Of a stretch of 64,000 nucleotides of DNA, positions 24,981 to 36,737 are shown in pieces (position 1 is the first letter of the stretch; each line of letters opens with the position of its first letter). Where the stretch lies: contig CM077832.1 of NCBI GenBank assembly GCA_039720395.1, forward strand, positions 33,242,853-33,306,852, given 5' to 3'. Source of the DNA: Liquidambar formosana. Lineage: Eukaryota; Streptophyta; Magnoliopsida; Saxifragales; Altingiaceae. Under the pieces are notes generated by a model. It saw only the letters and a program-made list of their open reading frames with translations. It was not told the origin of the DNA and made no database searches. Made by a program: the position numbers and the translations under genes.

Positions 24981-26290
24981 ATATCCCCTTTCTTTTTTTC
25001 TTTTTTAGATCCTTGTTCTGGGAGTAGTTGTTAATTCCCATCCCATCATCTATTTTCCTTTGTTTGTACATATTTGCCTATGTAAAGGGCAAAAAGGATA
25101 TAAAAAAAAAAAAAGGAAAACTGCAAAAATTATGAACAAAAATTTTTCTATTTTGATTTGCTGTCCAAAATTAAAATTTTAGGTTGCTAAAATGTCCATT
25201 AATTCTGCATATTATACAAATTTGGGTTCCATTATGGTATTGTTTTTGAAAGATTGAGAAAAACTGAAAATGACGCAGGAAAAGTGTTTGGCATTTGGCA
25301 AGGTTTTCTTGATGGGAGGCTGTTTTTTCAAACTATATGCACTAAAAACAGAGGATTTTCAGGCAAAATTGACATTTACCTGTTTGGTTTGTGGATTCTA
25401 CGGAGGAAAAGAAAGCAAAGAAAAAAATAAGAGGAAAGAAAATGAAAAGATAAGATAAAATTATATTAATTTTTTTAAAATTTTTTTTATTGTAATCAAA
25501 TAAAAAAAAGTATAATTTTTTACGTTTTATTTTTTTCCTGTTATGGAGAACCAAATAGAGCCATGAGAGGTAGATTTTTAAAATTTCAGGCGATTTTTAA
25601 AAAACTTAAAACAATCCAGAAATATAATTAAATATTTTTTTCATTTTCAAAAATAAAATCTACAATTTTTGGAATGTGAATTTTTGAGTGATAAACAGAT
25701 GGAGTCTTACACGTAATTAACAGGTTCTCACGGACACTCACACGTGTCAATTAAAGTACTTCACCTATCAGGAGTTGACGCTTAAGAGGTAGATTTCGTA
25801 ATTTGAACAATGCAGGCCTCTTTATACCCAAAAAAGGAAAAAAAAAAAAAAAAAAAGGGCCTCTTAAAATTTAAGCAATAAATAATGGATTTTTTCCTTC
25901 ACCTTCAATACCATTTTTTGGGAATTACAGATTGGTCAAACTATGGGCAAATAATTAAAGGTACTAGTCATTCTTAATTTAGTTAATAGTCATTCATATT
26001 GATGTGTAATTATTTACCTATAATCAGACTAATATGTAATTCCCTTGTTTTTTGAAATCATGATTTGGTTATAATAATGACGGCCTATCATTCTAGAAGT
26101 ATCTGAACTTCTGAAATCTCCGACCTTAAACCAATATGGAGTTTGTGAGTTATATAAGATTGAAATTAATATTTTTATTTTAAAAAAGTAAAATACAATT
26201 TTTTGAAAAGTTATTTTTGAGTGACAAACAAGAGTCTTACATGTAAATACGTAATTAACATGCTCTTAAAGTAATAATCTTCGCCTTAGA
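24981..26290. other. Intergenic, no gene seen
   Basis: This is the probable 3' UTR of the small gene followed by AT-rich spacer. Short open frames at 25270-25554 are Lys/Phe-rich low-complexity translations on both strands and are not credible genes. A duplicated phrase about TCTTACA(C/T)GTAA occurs near 25704 and 26232, hinting at old repeat debris. Confidence 0.45.
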
Positions 26291-26294
26291 AATG

Positions 26295-26450
26295 AATAAA
26301 AAATCTACTTAAACGATGGATTTTCAAAAAACATTCTTCCAAAAGATTGTTCAAAATGATATTTTTTAATAGACTGCGCAATCAGCTTCTATTAAAATCT
26401 TATAAATTTTTTATAAAATCTTAAAGTATAAAATAAATGGAGATAAAAAA
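26295..26450. mobile_element. Degraded half copy of the 400-bp MITE family
   Basis: The segment ATCTACTTAAACGATGG through TTGTTCAAAATGATATT to TAAAATCTTAAAG follows, motif by motif, the right arm of the MITEs at 26765 and 38019. The terminal GGGAACGG motif is missing. Confidence 0.5.
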
Positions 26451-26764
26451 TAAGTTTTTAGGTGCCAATAAAGATTTCCATTTTTCTTTTTCTTTTTTAG
26501 GTAACAGGGTGTTTCATTTCTTAGGCCTATAAATATATACGGTTTTTTTTTTTTAACCGTTTGATGAAGTAAATTTATTTATTTATTTATTTTTTGGTGA
26601 GTGGGCTTTGACTTGGGCCGGTTCTTGAGGCTAGTTGGACGGGAGGAAGTTTATGGCAAGTAGGGATGCTGTGAGCCTGTGATGACTTCGGCAGTTCGGC
26701 AGACATTGTCTGTAATTATTTGTCGACAGTCGGACCAATTTGTAATTCCCCCGGATAAGTTTGG

Positions 26765-27166
26765 GGCAACGGCTATTGCAACCCCCCATTTCTATCACCA
26801 AAGCCCTCATTCTTTAGGTTTTTAAGGTTTTATACAAAATATAAAAGGTTTTTATGAAAACCGGCCAAGATGTCCTCTAAAAAACATCATTTTAAACAAC
26901 TTTGTAGAATTTTTTTTTTTTTTTCCAAATCTATTGTTTAAATAATTTTTTTAGCAATCTATACCTTTTATTTCATTTTTTGCCAAAAAGTATACCTAAA
27001 CGATAGATTTTGGAAAAACTTTCTTCTACAAAGTCGTTCAAAATGATGTTTTTTAGTGGACTAAGGAATTGGTTTTTGTAAAAACCTTCTATATTTTTCA
27101 TGAAATCTTAAAAACCAAAACAAAAGGTGGGATTTAATAAAAAATGGGGTTGCATTAGCCGTTCCC
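26765..27166. mobile_element. MULE-type MITE, 402 bp, perfect 9-bp TSD
   Basis: The ends GGCAACGGCTATTGCAACCC and (reverse-complemented) GGGAACGGCTAATGCAACCC are inverted repeats. The arms continue for about 190 bp and include the hairpin motif AACAACTTTGTAGAA / TTCTACAAAGTCGTT. TAAGTTTGG flanks both sides (26756-26764 and 27167-27175). A 9-bp duplication points to a Mutator-derived MITE. It is non-coding. Confidence 0.85.
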
Positions 27167-27261
27167 TAAGTTTGGTTGAGCTCATCCTTAGTTGGGCCCA
27201 TTTTAAGGGTTCGACTGAGTTGAATTTGGGCCTGTTTGGACTCAATTTGTTTGAAAAATAG

Positions 27262-27686
27262 AGGATTACTATTTCAATCCCTCAACTTTATTTGTAAGCT
27301 TCAATTCTTTTTATATTTTAAAATTTTATGAAAAATATAAAAAAATTTCATGAAAAGTTATATCGTCTTCCACTAGAACATATCATTTTGAACAATTTTG
27401 TAATAGAACTTTTTTTCTAAATTCTGTTGCGTAAGTGGATTTTTTGGCTATTTATAATTTTTGTTTCCGTAAAAATGTAATACAAACTGTAAATGGGTAA
27501 AAAGTCATCTTAAACGGCATATTTTGAGAAAAAAAAAATTCTATAAAGTTATTCAAAATAATGTATTCTACTGAACAGTGCAACCAATTTTCATAAAAAC
27601 CTTTTACATTTTTTTTTTATGAAACCTTAAAAAGTGAAAAAAAATAGAGTTTACAAATAAAGATGACCGTTTGCAATAGCCGCCCT
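27262..27686. mobile_element. MITE of the same family, diverged copy
   Basis: The left end AGGATTACTATTTCAATCCC and right end GCAATAGCCGCCCT correspond to the family termini. The arms carry the shared GAACAATTTTGTA / AAAGTTATTCAAAATAATG motifs. The target duplication is not clear. Confidence 0.65.
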
Positions 27687-27689
27687 CTT

Positions 27690-29315
27690 AAAAATAAGTC
27701 TATAAGTCTTAGAACAAGGCCCAAGCTAGCATAAAACTGTAACTTGGATGGATTTAACTGATAAAATTTGCGCGGTTTTGAGTAGTAATTTATTTATTAG
27801 TGAATTGGAAGTTTGGAAAAACCTTGCGTTGGAGTTGGTTAGGCTTGCAAGTAAGAAAAGCAATGCAAGTTACCTTTGGAATAACTTGGGAATTTCGGAA
27901 ATAATTCGAGAAAATTTATTATATTTGGGAGTATTAGGAAATAATTTGAGAATTCAGGAGATTCAGGAATGGTTCAAGATCTTATTTTATTTTAGTATAA
28001 TGATCTTTATTTTGTTTTATTTTCATTTTTTTTTTTGTCCCACCAATAGAAGGAATCAAATGCATCAAAATCCACCCCTTATGATATTAGTTTCAAGCAT
28101 CGAAAACCCAATCTCATCCCTCATTTATCTATCCTGTTACATAAAAAGAATTTTTTTTTTGTGGTTGGATTGTATCTAGACTTACTAAAAAAACCCTTAC
28201 AATTTCATAAGACTAATTAATAATTTCGTAATTTTAGTAACATGAAAACAGTTATCCACCCTAACACGTTTCTCTATTTTTTCCCCACTCTGTCTCCCAC
28301 ATTCCCCCCCCCCCCCCCCCGCCCCCTTCTATCTCTCTCCGTCATATTTGTCTCTCCAAAAAATCAACCTCTCTCTCCCACGTTTCTCTCGAAAATATAA
28401 TTTTCTTTCTTAAAATTCTTTATTCTTTACCTTTCAAAAGATTGAAAATCATCATCAAATATTAGAGACGGAGAGGACAGTGCTAACAAAAAATAATCAA
28501 GTATGTAATTAGTTTTTGTTTTTCCTTTTATAATTACTATGTTGTGTATGCATCGCATGCGCCCATCTACTAGTATTTAGTAAGAGAATACCGCCTTAAC
28601 TACAAAGTTAGAGGTAGCAAGTAATCATAATTGATTTTAACAAATGTTTTAAATGGCTCAAAAAAATTAATTAATCTTTTTCTCTTTTTGGGATAATTGA
28701 TAAAATCTATATTTATTTCTTTAATATCAATAAATGGGTATCAAAATCCTCTTTTCTTTCTTCCTTTTTTTTTTTTTGGGTAAATGATATTAACGTTTTT
28801 TTATAAGCTTGAATCCAATATCATTCCTTGACAAGTAAAGCAAATAATGTTAGAATATCATGGCATTGTAAAAAAAATTGATAGAATTTGAAGAATTTGA
28901 ATGAATGAAACTCATGTAATCATGTTGTAATGATAAATTAATAATAAACGAGTGGACTACATTGCATAGTACCATAGTGGGTCATGATCCTCTTCTGGGC
29001 ACCGACAAAACAAGAATTGATGGCGATTCTACTTGGTTATATAAACTTCTTTATCCACTAAAAGCAAATAACCGGAGGAGTGCCGACCAATTGCAACCAT
29101 AAAGAGGGGAAAAATTCGTTATGTCGGAGCTTTAAACCTTTTTTTTAAAAAAAATTTATTTAGATAAGCTAGAAAGTACAGAAAGGGGTAATTAGTCATA
29201 GCGATTCTACTGAATTTTATTAACTTCTTTACCCACTAAAAGCCCAATGACATAAGATGCCTAGAGCAATTGTAGCTCTAGGTTGAATCAGTCTTTTATT
29301 TATTTATTTATTTTT
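27690..29315. other. Intergenic, no gene recognised
   Basis: The open frame at 27748-28179 starts with a protein-like stretch but lacks any motif I know and ends in low-complexity Phe-rich sequence, so I do not call it. A poly-C run lies at 28305-28320. A short end-like GCATCGCATGCGCCCATCT followed by ACTAGT near 28549-28574 could be a repeat terminus. Confidence 0.4.
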
Positions 29316-29708
29316 GGGTAAAATGCAGAAAATCCCTCTTTATTATTATCCATTTTGTAGGATACCTTCTTTTTAAAAAAAATACCAAAAACCTCCTATA
29401 TTGTGTTAGGATATGTCGTTAACGGCGACGTTAAATGTCCATTATACTCCTGTACGGAAAAATATTAAAATATTAATATTTGACATCTTTTCAGTGTGTT
29501 GAAGGGCATTATTGTCATAAAATTATGTTAACTTCATCACATGCTAGTCATGTGCGTTTTTTCCTATTAACTTACCTAACGGAATGTGAATAGAAGAGGT
29601 TTTTTTTTAACCTTACACAATATGGGAAGTTTTTTGTTGGGTTTTTTTTTAAAGGGGATTATCCTGCAAAATGGGTAATAATAGATGAGAGTTTTCTGCA
29701 TTTTACCC
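29316..29708. mobile_element. Foldback MITE, 393 bp
   Basis: GGGTAAAATGCAGAAAATCC at the left pairs with the right end TTTTCTGCATTTTACCC. Inversion continues through TTATTATTATCCATTTTG / CAAAATGGGTAATAATA and into the core. A poly-T tract follows on the right, so target duplications could not be fixed. Confidence 0.7.
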
Positions 29709-31007
29709 CTTTTTTTTTTTTTTTTGCTATACACATATAGCTAGAACACATACACACAACACATAAATAAAGAAATCTACATATATGATATAAACTAAGA
29801 AACAAGTACACATCACGTCTTTCCCTCAAAACTCGAATCCTTAATAACTTGACTTCTTATACCTTAAGCACTAGACCATTACGCTTGCTTATCAATATTA
29901 CTGCATTAGCTATTTCTAATGATATGGATAGCAATGGACAAACTTTTCGCTTGCACTGCCATCGACAAAATCGAAGGGGAAACACGTCTACAAATATTTT
30001 TGATGGTTAATTTCTTTATAGATTATATCTATAATCCTGTATCAAGTCTTCCAATTGTGCTGACAATAGAACAAACATAGAGCAAAGCAAGAGGCGGCGC
30101 AAGCACACATAGTGAGGATAGGGTTGAGACCATGGCGACGTCGACAGCCATCGTGCTTTGTGGGTTGTTTTGGATTCTCTATCTCTATTGACAGTTGCTC
30201 TTTCATTCAAATAGATTTTTCGTCAGTGAAAAATACAACTTGAGGCTCCACTAGTTGTACACAAAATGCCAAATGCAATTATTTGTTTTCAGCTCAAATA
30301 TATATAGATATATTTTGTCCCTCATTCATATGAACTTAATTCGGATCTGATACTTTTAAGGCAACTTGACATTGAATTATTTCATCCAGCGCCTTTTTTT
30401 TTTTTTTTTTTTTTTTTTTTATTCTTCACAATAATGAAGACGGCCCTGTGCCCTAGAGGTGGCTGCTGTACAAAAAGTTTGTACAATGCTAAAAAAGGTG
30501 TCGGATTTAGTTCAATCTCAATCATTCTTGTGCCAACTGAAAGCTAGTGCAGTTGCTTCAAGGTTCAAATAAAATAAATGGGTATGGGTAGAATTTGGAT
30601 GATGGGTGTTTTGTCTGGCAGCAAGATGCACAAATTTATGCGGGTGATAAAGTTGGGGTGGCCAACTAAATTGCCAGAGGAAAATCTCGTACATGACAGA
30701 CACACGGACACATAAACCATACACTTCAGTATGTGTATGTCATTATTGAAATGAAACATTCTGGTTAGTTGAACTCATTGTCAATATTATTTATAAACCA
30801 TCATGCTGGTCGGACACATTGTCAAAGTAGAACTGGGCTCCATTGAGAAAACTATTTCTGGTCACTATTCAGGCACTGTACCACCTTTTAATTATAACTG
30901 GATCAACTCCTCCAACCCCTCCACCTACCAAACTCGAAATCATAAAGGAAGATCGGTAAGCATACCGTACATTGCCATAAGAATGTCTTTCAAAAAGAAG
31001 GTCAATT
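29709..31007. other. Intergenic, no gene seen
   Basis: The stretch contains (T)n at about 30391-30420 and AT-rich spacer. Short open frames at 30016-30759 overlap each other on the minus strand without motifs. Confidence 0.45.
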
Positions 31008-31434
31008 AGCCATACCACCATAATTATCTTACTAAATATAAAATTCTTTGGATTCAGCTAGCCCTTTCAGGCTAATTAATACCACCATAATTATCTTACT
31101 TACAGAATTCTTAGGATTCAGCTAGCCTTTTCAGGCTAATTAATACCATCATAATTATCTTACTAATTAATACCACCATAATTATCTTACTCACAGAATT
31201 CTTAGGATTCAGTTAGCCCTTTCAAGCTAATTAATACCACCATAATTATCTTACTTACAGAATTCTTAGGATTCAGCTAGCCTTTTCAGGCTAATTAATA
31301 CCATCATAATTATCTTACTAATTAATACCACCATAATTATCTTACTCACAGAATTCTTAGGATTCAGTTAGCCCTTTCAAGCTAATTAATACCACCATAA
31401 TTATCTTACTTACAGAATTCTTAGGATTCAGCAC
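31008..31434. repeat. Tandem repeat, unit about 60-66 bp with a higher-order period
   Basis: The phrase ACCACCATAATTATCTTACT followed by ACAGAATTCTTAGGATTCAG and a GCTAGCC...GGCTAATTAAT segment recurs about five to six times. Some units are shortened to only the ACCATAATTATCTTACTAAT part. A larger block of roughly 180 bp is itself repeated (31146 onward versus 31325 onward). Confidence 0.8.
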
Positions 31435-31779
31435 TTTCGATCAAGGTTCAATCCGCAACAAAAGCCTAATCAGGCGGGGTTTTATCTCCCCAAAATTCAA
31501 GTTCCCATCAAATTAATAACCATTTTTTTTCCGGTTTGACCAAAAATTTTTAACCCCATTTTAGTATATAAACTCCAGTATTTTGACACTAATTTTCCAA
31601 TTTGGATGGCCATAGTTCTAATGATTGAGCAAACATAAAAAATTAAATAAAAAAAAGGACAAAAATCATCCATTTACTCATATCATTGAAGAGACATTAG
31701 GCAGAAGCTATATACCAAAAAAAGAAAAAGAAAAAGGAAAAAAAAAGGGATAGACCCCTTTTCCCCACCTTATCAAACA

Positions 31780-32271
31780 TTAATAATATTGCAAGGCTCT
31801 GTGTAAATTATTACCATGTATTGCAGACAAGAAGAAAATCATCTCCTCATCACTCCCACCAAACTCATTCTCATCTTGTAGCCGATAACTGGACATAATC
31901 TCCGCCGGCAGCACCTCTCGCCGGCAAAGTGGACAATTGGCATAATAATCTTGCTGCAGCCACCTATCAAGGCAATCCTTATGGAATGTGTGGTTGCATT
32001 GCAGCTCCCTGATCTCTTCCCCTTCCTCAAATTTCGACAAACACACCGTGCATTCGACATGATCCGGCCCCAACCCGCTCCCATATGTAATCGTTGGATT
32101 TTTCTGTTCAATGAGTTCGAGAAATTGAGTGGTGGTGATTCGCCGTTTGCCGGAGTTGCACACACTTCCGGTGAGAGAATGGACTAAGATTGCAACTTCG
32201 ATAAGGAGTAGGGTGAAGAAGATGAGGGTCATGGTGTAAAGGTGAGAGAAGAATTCAGAGAGAGATGCCAT
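31780..32271 (-). CDS. RING-H2 finger E3 ubiquitin ligase, RHA2/XERICO-like, 163 aa
   Basis: Single-exon gene of 163 codons. Residues 14-31 form one hydrophobic N-terminal span (probable membrane anchor). Residues 74-116 form a RING-H2 finger: C74, C77, C92, H94, H97, C100, C113, C116, with W104 at the usual E2-contact position. The motif text reads CTVCLSKFEEGEEIRELQC and then HTFHKDCLDRW. The C-terminal 45 residues are acidic then aromatic (ALQYY end). Length and layout fit the small plant RING-H2 group that includes RHA and XERICO proteins, several linked to ABA and drought signalling; that link is family knowledge, not shown here. The start is the first Met, 60 bases below a TATA box. A foldback transposon begins at that TATA box, so the native upstream promoter is displaced by about 760 bp. 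Confidence 0.9.
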   Translation of the reverse strand: MASLSEFFSHLYTMTLIFFTLLLIEVAILVHSLTGSVCNSGKRRITTTQFLELIEQKNPTITYGSGLGPDHVECTVCLSKFEEGEEIRELQCNHTFHKDCLDRWLQQDYYANCPLCRREVLPAEIMSSYRLQDENEFGGSDEEMIFFLSAIHGNNLHRALQYY

Positions 32272-32330
32272 GGGTGGCTAATTGGGGTGCCACAGGAGAG
32301 TGCAAGAAAGAATTTGGGCTTCTACTAGTT

Positions 32331-32338
32331 TATTTATA
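32331..32338 (-). promoter_or_regulatory. TATA box of the RING-H2 gene at a transposon edge
   Basis: On the minus strand this reads TATAAATA, 60 bases upstream of the ATG, leaving a predicted leader of about 30 nt. Seven of its eight bases are within the 8-bp target duplication TTATTTAT (32330-32337), and the eighth is the first base of the inserted element. The empty site would have read GATAAATAA on the minus strand. Confidence 0.65.
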
Positions 32339-33098
32339 AGGGTAAATGACATTAAGACCCTCTAGAAACTGGCAAATATATATATACCCCTTATGTTTAT
32401 GAAATTGCATTGACACCTTTATTTTTCAAAATAAACTATAAAGAGATCCTTCCCTCGAATTTTCGTCAATTAATCGGTTAAATCATATTCAAATTTTTTC
32501 AAAATACCCTAACTACCCTTATTAGATGACAACTCTCATGTTAAATGTATATAACTCATCAATCCAACTTATTCATCTAGTATATTCAAATTTTTATTTA
32601 TTTATTGATAAACAACTAAAAGATAATAGGGTAAATTACATTAAGACCTTCTTTAGAATCTAACTATTACAGATACACCCTCTCATGATTTTGAAATTAT
32701 ACTGACACACCCTATTTTACAAAATAAACTACAAAGAGACCCTCCCACATCAGTTGGACAAAAAAATTAAGTTTTTCGGCATTTATATATAATATATATA
32801 TATTATCTTTTAGTTGTTTATCAATTAAAAAAAAAAAATTGAATGTGCTGGATGAATATGTTGGACTGATGAGTTATATGTATTTAACATGGAAGTTGTC
32901 ATCCAATAAGAGTAGTTAGGGTATTTTGGAAAAATTTAACAGTGATTTAAAGAATTAATGGACGGAGATTAGGGGAAGGGTTTTTTTGTAGTTTATTTTG
33001 TAAAATATGAGGTCTTAATGTAATTCTAAAAAAATGAGGGAGTGTATTAATAATTGTCAGATTCTAGAGGGCTAGGGCTCTTAATGTAAGTTATCCTT
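32338..33098. mobile_element. Foldback element at the RING-H2 promoter, 761 bp
   Basis: The left end AAGGGTAAATGACATTAAG pairs with the right end CTTAATGTAAGTTATCCTT. The arms stay inverted for about 280 bp, for example CAAAATACCCTAACTACCC against GAGTAGTTAGGGTATTTTG and TATAACTCATCA against TGATGAGTTATA. TTATTTAT is present at 32330-32337 and 33099-33106, a perfect 8-bp target duplication (hAT-like length). A partial extra copy of the left arm lies in the centre (about 32627-32770). It is non-coding. Confidence 0.8.
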
Positions 33099-33106
33099 TT
33101 ATTTAT

Positions 33107-35369
33107 CAATTTATTATTTGAAGGACACTGTTGTTCTGACTTTGGGCTCATAAGAGTTTTTCCATGGGACCTTAATTTGTCTGACATGTGCGACAAGGAG
33201 GGTGGGCAAATTGGACAAGTAATAGCCTTTTCTTTCTTTTGGGTCTTGGCCTAACTTTCACGTTTTCTATCAATTTACCAAACAAAGATGGGAATTAATC
33301 TCATTTTTTATTTTTATTTTATTTATTATTTTTTTTTCTCACGTAATTACCCAAAAAAAGAAGAAGGAAAATTTGGACTATCCGCTTTGTTTATTAATTA
33401 TTACTAATAGGTCAGTGCCAATATAAATTATTTATTTATTAACGATTACATGTATTTTGGGCCTTATGTAGACAATTTTAATCCAAATTGATTTTCTAAC
33501 AGCCCGCATGTGAGACACTCTATACTCACATAAGTAAAAATAACTACGAGGAGTTAAAACAGTGACCTTTGGGGAGCATACCTAGAGCTTAATTTTTTAT
33601 ATAACGACCCTCGTGTGAGATGCACCCACCATACTCACATAGGCAACAATAGTTGTGAGGAGTTAACGAACCTCATAAGGACTAACCAATACCAATATTA
33701 TAATTCACAAAAAAGTAATAAACCTATTTTGCTTTGTAAAAGTATATACCACATTATCCAATAGTTGTAGCATTATTCTATATTTCAATAGGATCTAATG
33801 TGCTAAAAATTATTTAATATGATAATATCCAATTGTCACTTGTCAATATTTATTTTTATGAAGCATATAATATCATATAGTCATCCCATGTAAATAATTA
33901 AAAAAATGCTATCATTGAAATAAGTTGAAGTAATGTAGATCCTCCATTCATTCAACCACTCATTTCAGGAGAAGGCTAGGATGAGATTAATTTTTTGAAG
34001 CACTTAAATAAAAAAGAAGGTAAATAAGCTCAAATTAATAAATTTTATCTCAATTAATACTGAGTATAGAGTCAATTTTATTATTATTATTATTTTTTTT
34101 TTAGACAATCGATAGAATTTATCCTTACCCAAAACCCTATTTATTATCAACAAATAAGTATCAATGCTTGGAAATCATTTACTTAATAAGTGAGACAAAT
34201 GCTATTAAGTTATAATTAATGCTATTGGTGTACAGAATGAAATTGGAAGAGCTCTAAAGTTAGAGTCTCTCAATCCTTTTATAAAATAAAAAAATGGGAA
34301 GAGAATGAAAAAGAGGAAAGAAGACCTTTGAATCAAAGTGGATAAGGCTTAGTTAAGAGAGTCACATTAATGGAACCAGGGAGAGGTTGGTCGGTCCGAG
34401 GGTCCTATTTCTTGTACGGTCAGCACGTGAAAAGAGTTTGTGAAAGGCGTGTGAGATTAGCATTTCTCTACTGTATAATTTGCGTGAATTATTTAATTTG
34501 ATGTATATGCTTTGTCATGTACTGGACATACAGTACGTACATATTAATGCGGTGGGCCGGCAACTGCTTCACTCCTCTTGTATTTTCTGCTCTTTATACC
34601 AAAGATTGCTGAATCATGGAGCTCAATACTCCCTTCTCAACCAACCGTTCGATCAAAGGACCACCTTTCCCCCCACCCCCTTTTTTTTTAACAAGGAAAA
34701 CCTTCGGACAAATCCTAAATTCATTTATAAAATCCAACAATCCAATCAATAGATCGCCTTTGCTTCTGATGTTACCAAGCCAGTAAGACCTTAAAGAGGG
34801 ATTGAATAGGTCTCTTTAAATTTTTACCAAACATTTACTTAATCAAGCTATGAAATTCCCTCCATCATATACCATTCAATTGCATAAACAAAGTAAAGCA
34901 AAAGTACAAAGATGGCATAAGGATTTTTACATAGAAAACCCTAACAAGGGAAAAACTATCCGTAATCCACCTAAAATTGATCCACTATGAAAGCAAAAAC
35001 AATTACAAGACGCAATCTTGCGAACTCAATCACACATGAATCCAATCCCAGTGTTTGTTTTGACTTTGCCATGATCCCATGATTGATCTTCGGACTTCAG
35101 ACGCATTTGACCTTCTCTTATAGTAAATTTTCAAACCACAAACTCACGAACTTGATCTATGTCGCAACGGTTTTACACAAAGAATATTGTGTCTTGGATG
35201 TGGTTTGTGGTTCTAGATGAGATGCATGATGTGCAACTAGAATGAATTAATCAATGAATCCTAGAAATAAGAAATCAAGTGCATGAAAAGCTAGATGGTA
35301 ATTATGGAGTGTAGGCTAGGGTTCCTTCTCAATACTTTTCTTGGGCTTTTTCTTTGTAAAAACCTCTTA
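33107..35369. other. Intergenic, no gene seen
   Basis: This is AT-rich spacer with no recognisable gene. A diverged duplication of a phrase like TGTGAGA(C/T)(A/G)C...ATACTCACATA occurs near 33510-33535 and 33617-33644. T-rich tracts occur near 33303-33340 and 34081-34102. Confidence 0.45.
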
Positions 35370-35378
35370 GGAAAGCAA

Positions 35379-35698
35379 AATACTTGCCTCCACCCAAGGG
35401 TGACGGAGCTCCTTCCCCCTTCCCACTCATATTTCGCTACTTGTCTAAATAAATAAAGAAAATTGATTGTATACATGCATTCCCATGTTTACATAATTGT
35501 AAATACATTTTTATAAATTCATATTTGAATGTTACATGTTTATGTTAATATGAATGTATATCTACATATCTATATTAACTTATTTGTTTGTTTGTGTTTT
35601 TGAATTTATATTTTTTAAAAATATTAATGACACATGGCCAAAAATGAATAGAAGTGGAGAGGAACTCCTCCACCATGGGGTGGAGGCAAGTAGTGTCC
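35379..35698. mobile_element. MULE-type MITE, copy 2 of family GGACACTACTTG
   Basis: This copy is inverted relative to the one at 22820-23142: it starts AATACTTGCCTCCACC and ends GGTGGAGGCAAGTAGTGTCC. The flanks are GGAAAGCAA (35370-35378) and GGAAAGTAA (35699-35707), a 9-bp duplication with one mismatch. The interior shares TAACTTATTTGTTTG and TTACATGTTTATGTTAA with copy 1. Confidence 0.75.
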
Positions 35699-35899
35699 GG
35701 AAAGTAAATTCGTGCAAAACAAGCCTTAAATAGCCCCTAAAGAGTCTCTAGCAAATAAAATAAATTCGACTAATAAAAAGAAATTCATTTATCAAAACTG
35801 GGTCCGACTGTAGAAACAATTTTTCATATGACTATTTCCACAGCTATTGGTAAAATGCGATTTTCACTTTCTACTATGCCTGACTAACTTTTTACGATT

Positions 35900-36084
35900 A
35901 TTATTATTTTTTTTTGGTTTCCTAAGGTGTCCTAGGCTTTACTCAGAACTAATCCTCTGAGGTACCGTCGAGCGTCGAAGCGGAGACTTCTCCTAAAAAA
36001 TTTTGCTGCATTCACAAGGACTCAAACCCGAAACCCCTTATTTAAACGACCAGAGCCCCTTCCACTCAGACTAACCTTTGTTGA
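35900..36084 (-). mobile_element. tRNA-derived SINE with perfect 10-bp TSD
   Basis: On the minus strand it begins near AAGGTTAGTCTGAGTGG (A-box-like), carries GGGTTTGAGTCCTTG (B-box-like), and ends in an A-rich TAAT-containing tail. TTTTACGATT flanks both sides (35890-35899 and 36085-36094). Size, internal Pol III promoter boxes and duplication length all fit a plant SINE. It is unrelated to the SINE family at 4.1 and 8.3 kb. Confidence 0.8.
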
Positions 36085-36094
36085 TTTTACGATT

Positions 36095-36434
36095 GAACTA
36101 TGATACATTCTACGATGATAAACAAAAGCTAATACATAAATTTTAAAGCCAAAAACACTTGTTACGATCATGGGAACTTTCTACAGTCTTCCTACGAGAC
36201 CAAGGAAATCATTACAATGCAATTCTAAGCAAGTATGCATGTGAAACATTTGAAAAACATGATTATGCAATGAACCTAACGTTACTACCATCCCAAATGC
36301 ATGCAAGAACAAAGCTCCAATGAAAATCTTCAAGAGTGCAACTTAAGCTTCAATCTTGACTACTTTAACTTCAACCCTAGGATGGATTCCTCCACAAACT
36401 TGACTCTTTTGGAAAAGGAAAAGCCAGCACATGC
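36095..36434. other. Intergenic spacer, no gene seen
   Basis: AT-rich sequence between the SINE and the 146-bp direct repeat; no motif recognised. Confidence 0.4.
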
Positions 36435-36737
36435 AATTTGAACTCTACAGTCCCTTACCAATTAACATATCCCTTGGTGTTTATGAAAGGACGATCTTAA
36501 TGATTAAAATAGTCTATCAATGGAAATAAACTTTTGAAAAATGTATGCTTATATTAGCAAAATGACGTATTGGTGTTTACAATTTGAACTCTACAGTCCC
36601 TTACCAATTAAGATATCCCTTGGTGTTGATCGGAGGACGATCTTTATGATAAGAATAGTCCATCAATGGAAATAACTTTTGAAAAATGTTTGATTATATT
36701 ATACGATTCGTAAAATTAGCAAACGACTTATTGGTGT
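36435..36737. repeat. Direct repeat, two units of about 146 bp
   Basis: AATTTGAACTCTACAGTCCC begins units at 36435 and 36581. Both continue TTACCAATTAA and ATATCCCTTGGTG, then AGTC(T/C)ATCAATGGAAATAA. The copies differ by several substitutions and small indels, so the duplication is old. Confidence 0.8.

Noticed and set aside
27748..28179. 143-codon open frame
   Set aside because: First half looks protein-like, but the rest is low-complexity Phe/Ile-rich, with no motif, promoter or GC rise; kept as intergenic.
31839..32187. Alternative frames over the RING-H2 gene
   Set aside because: They lie in other frames of a clear RING-H2 coding sequence.
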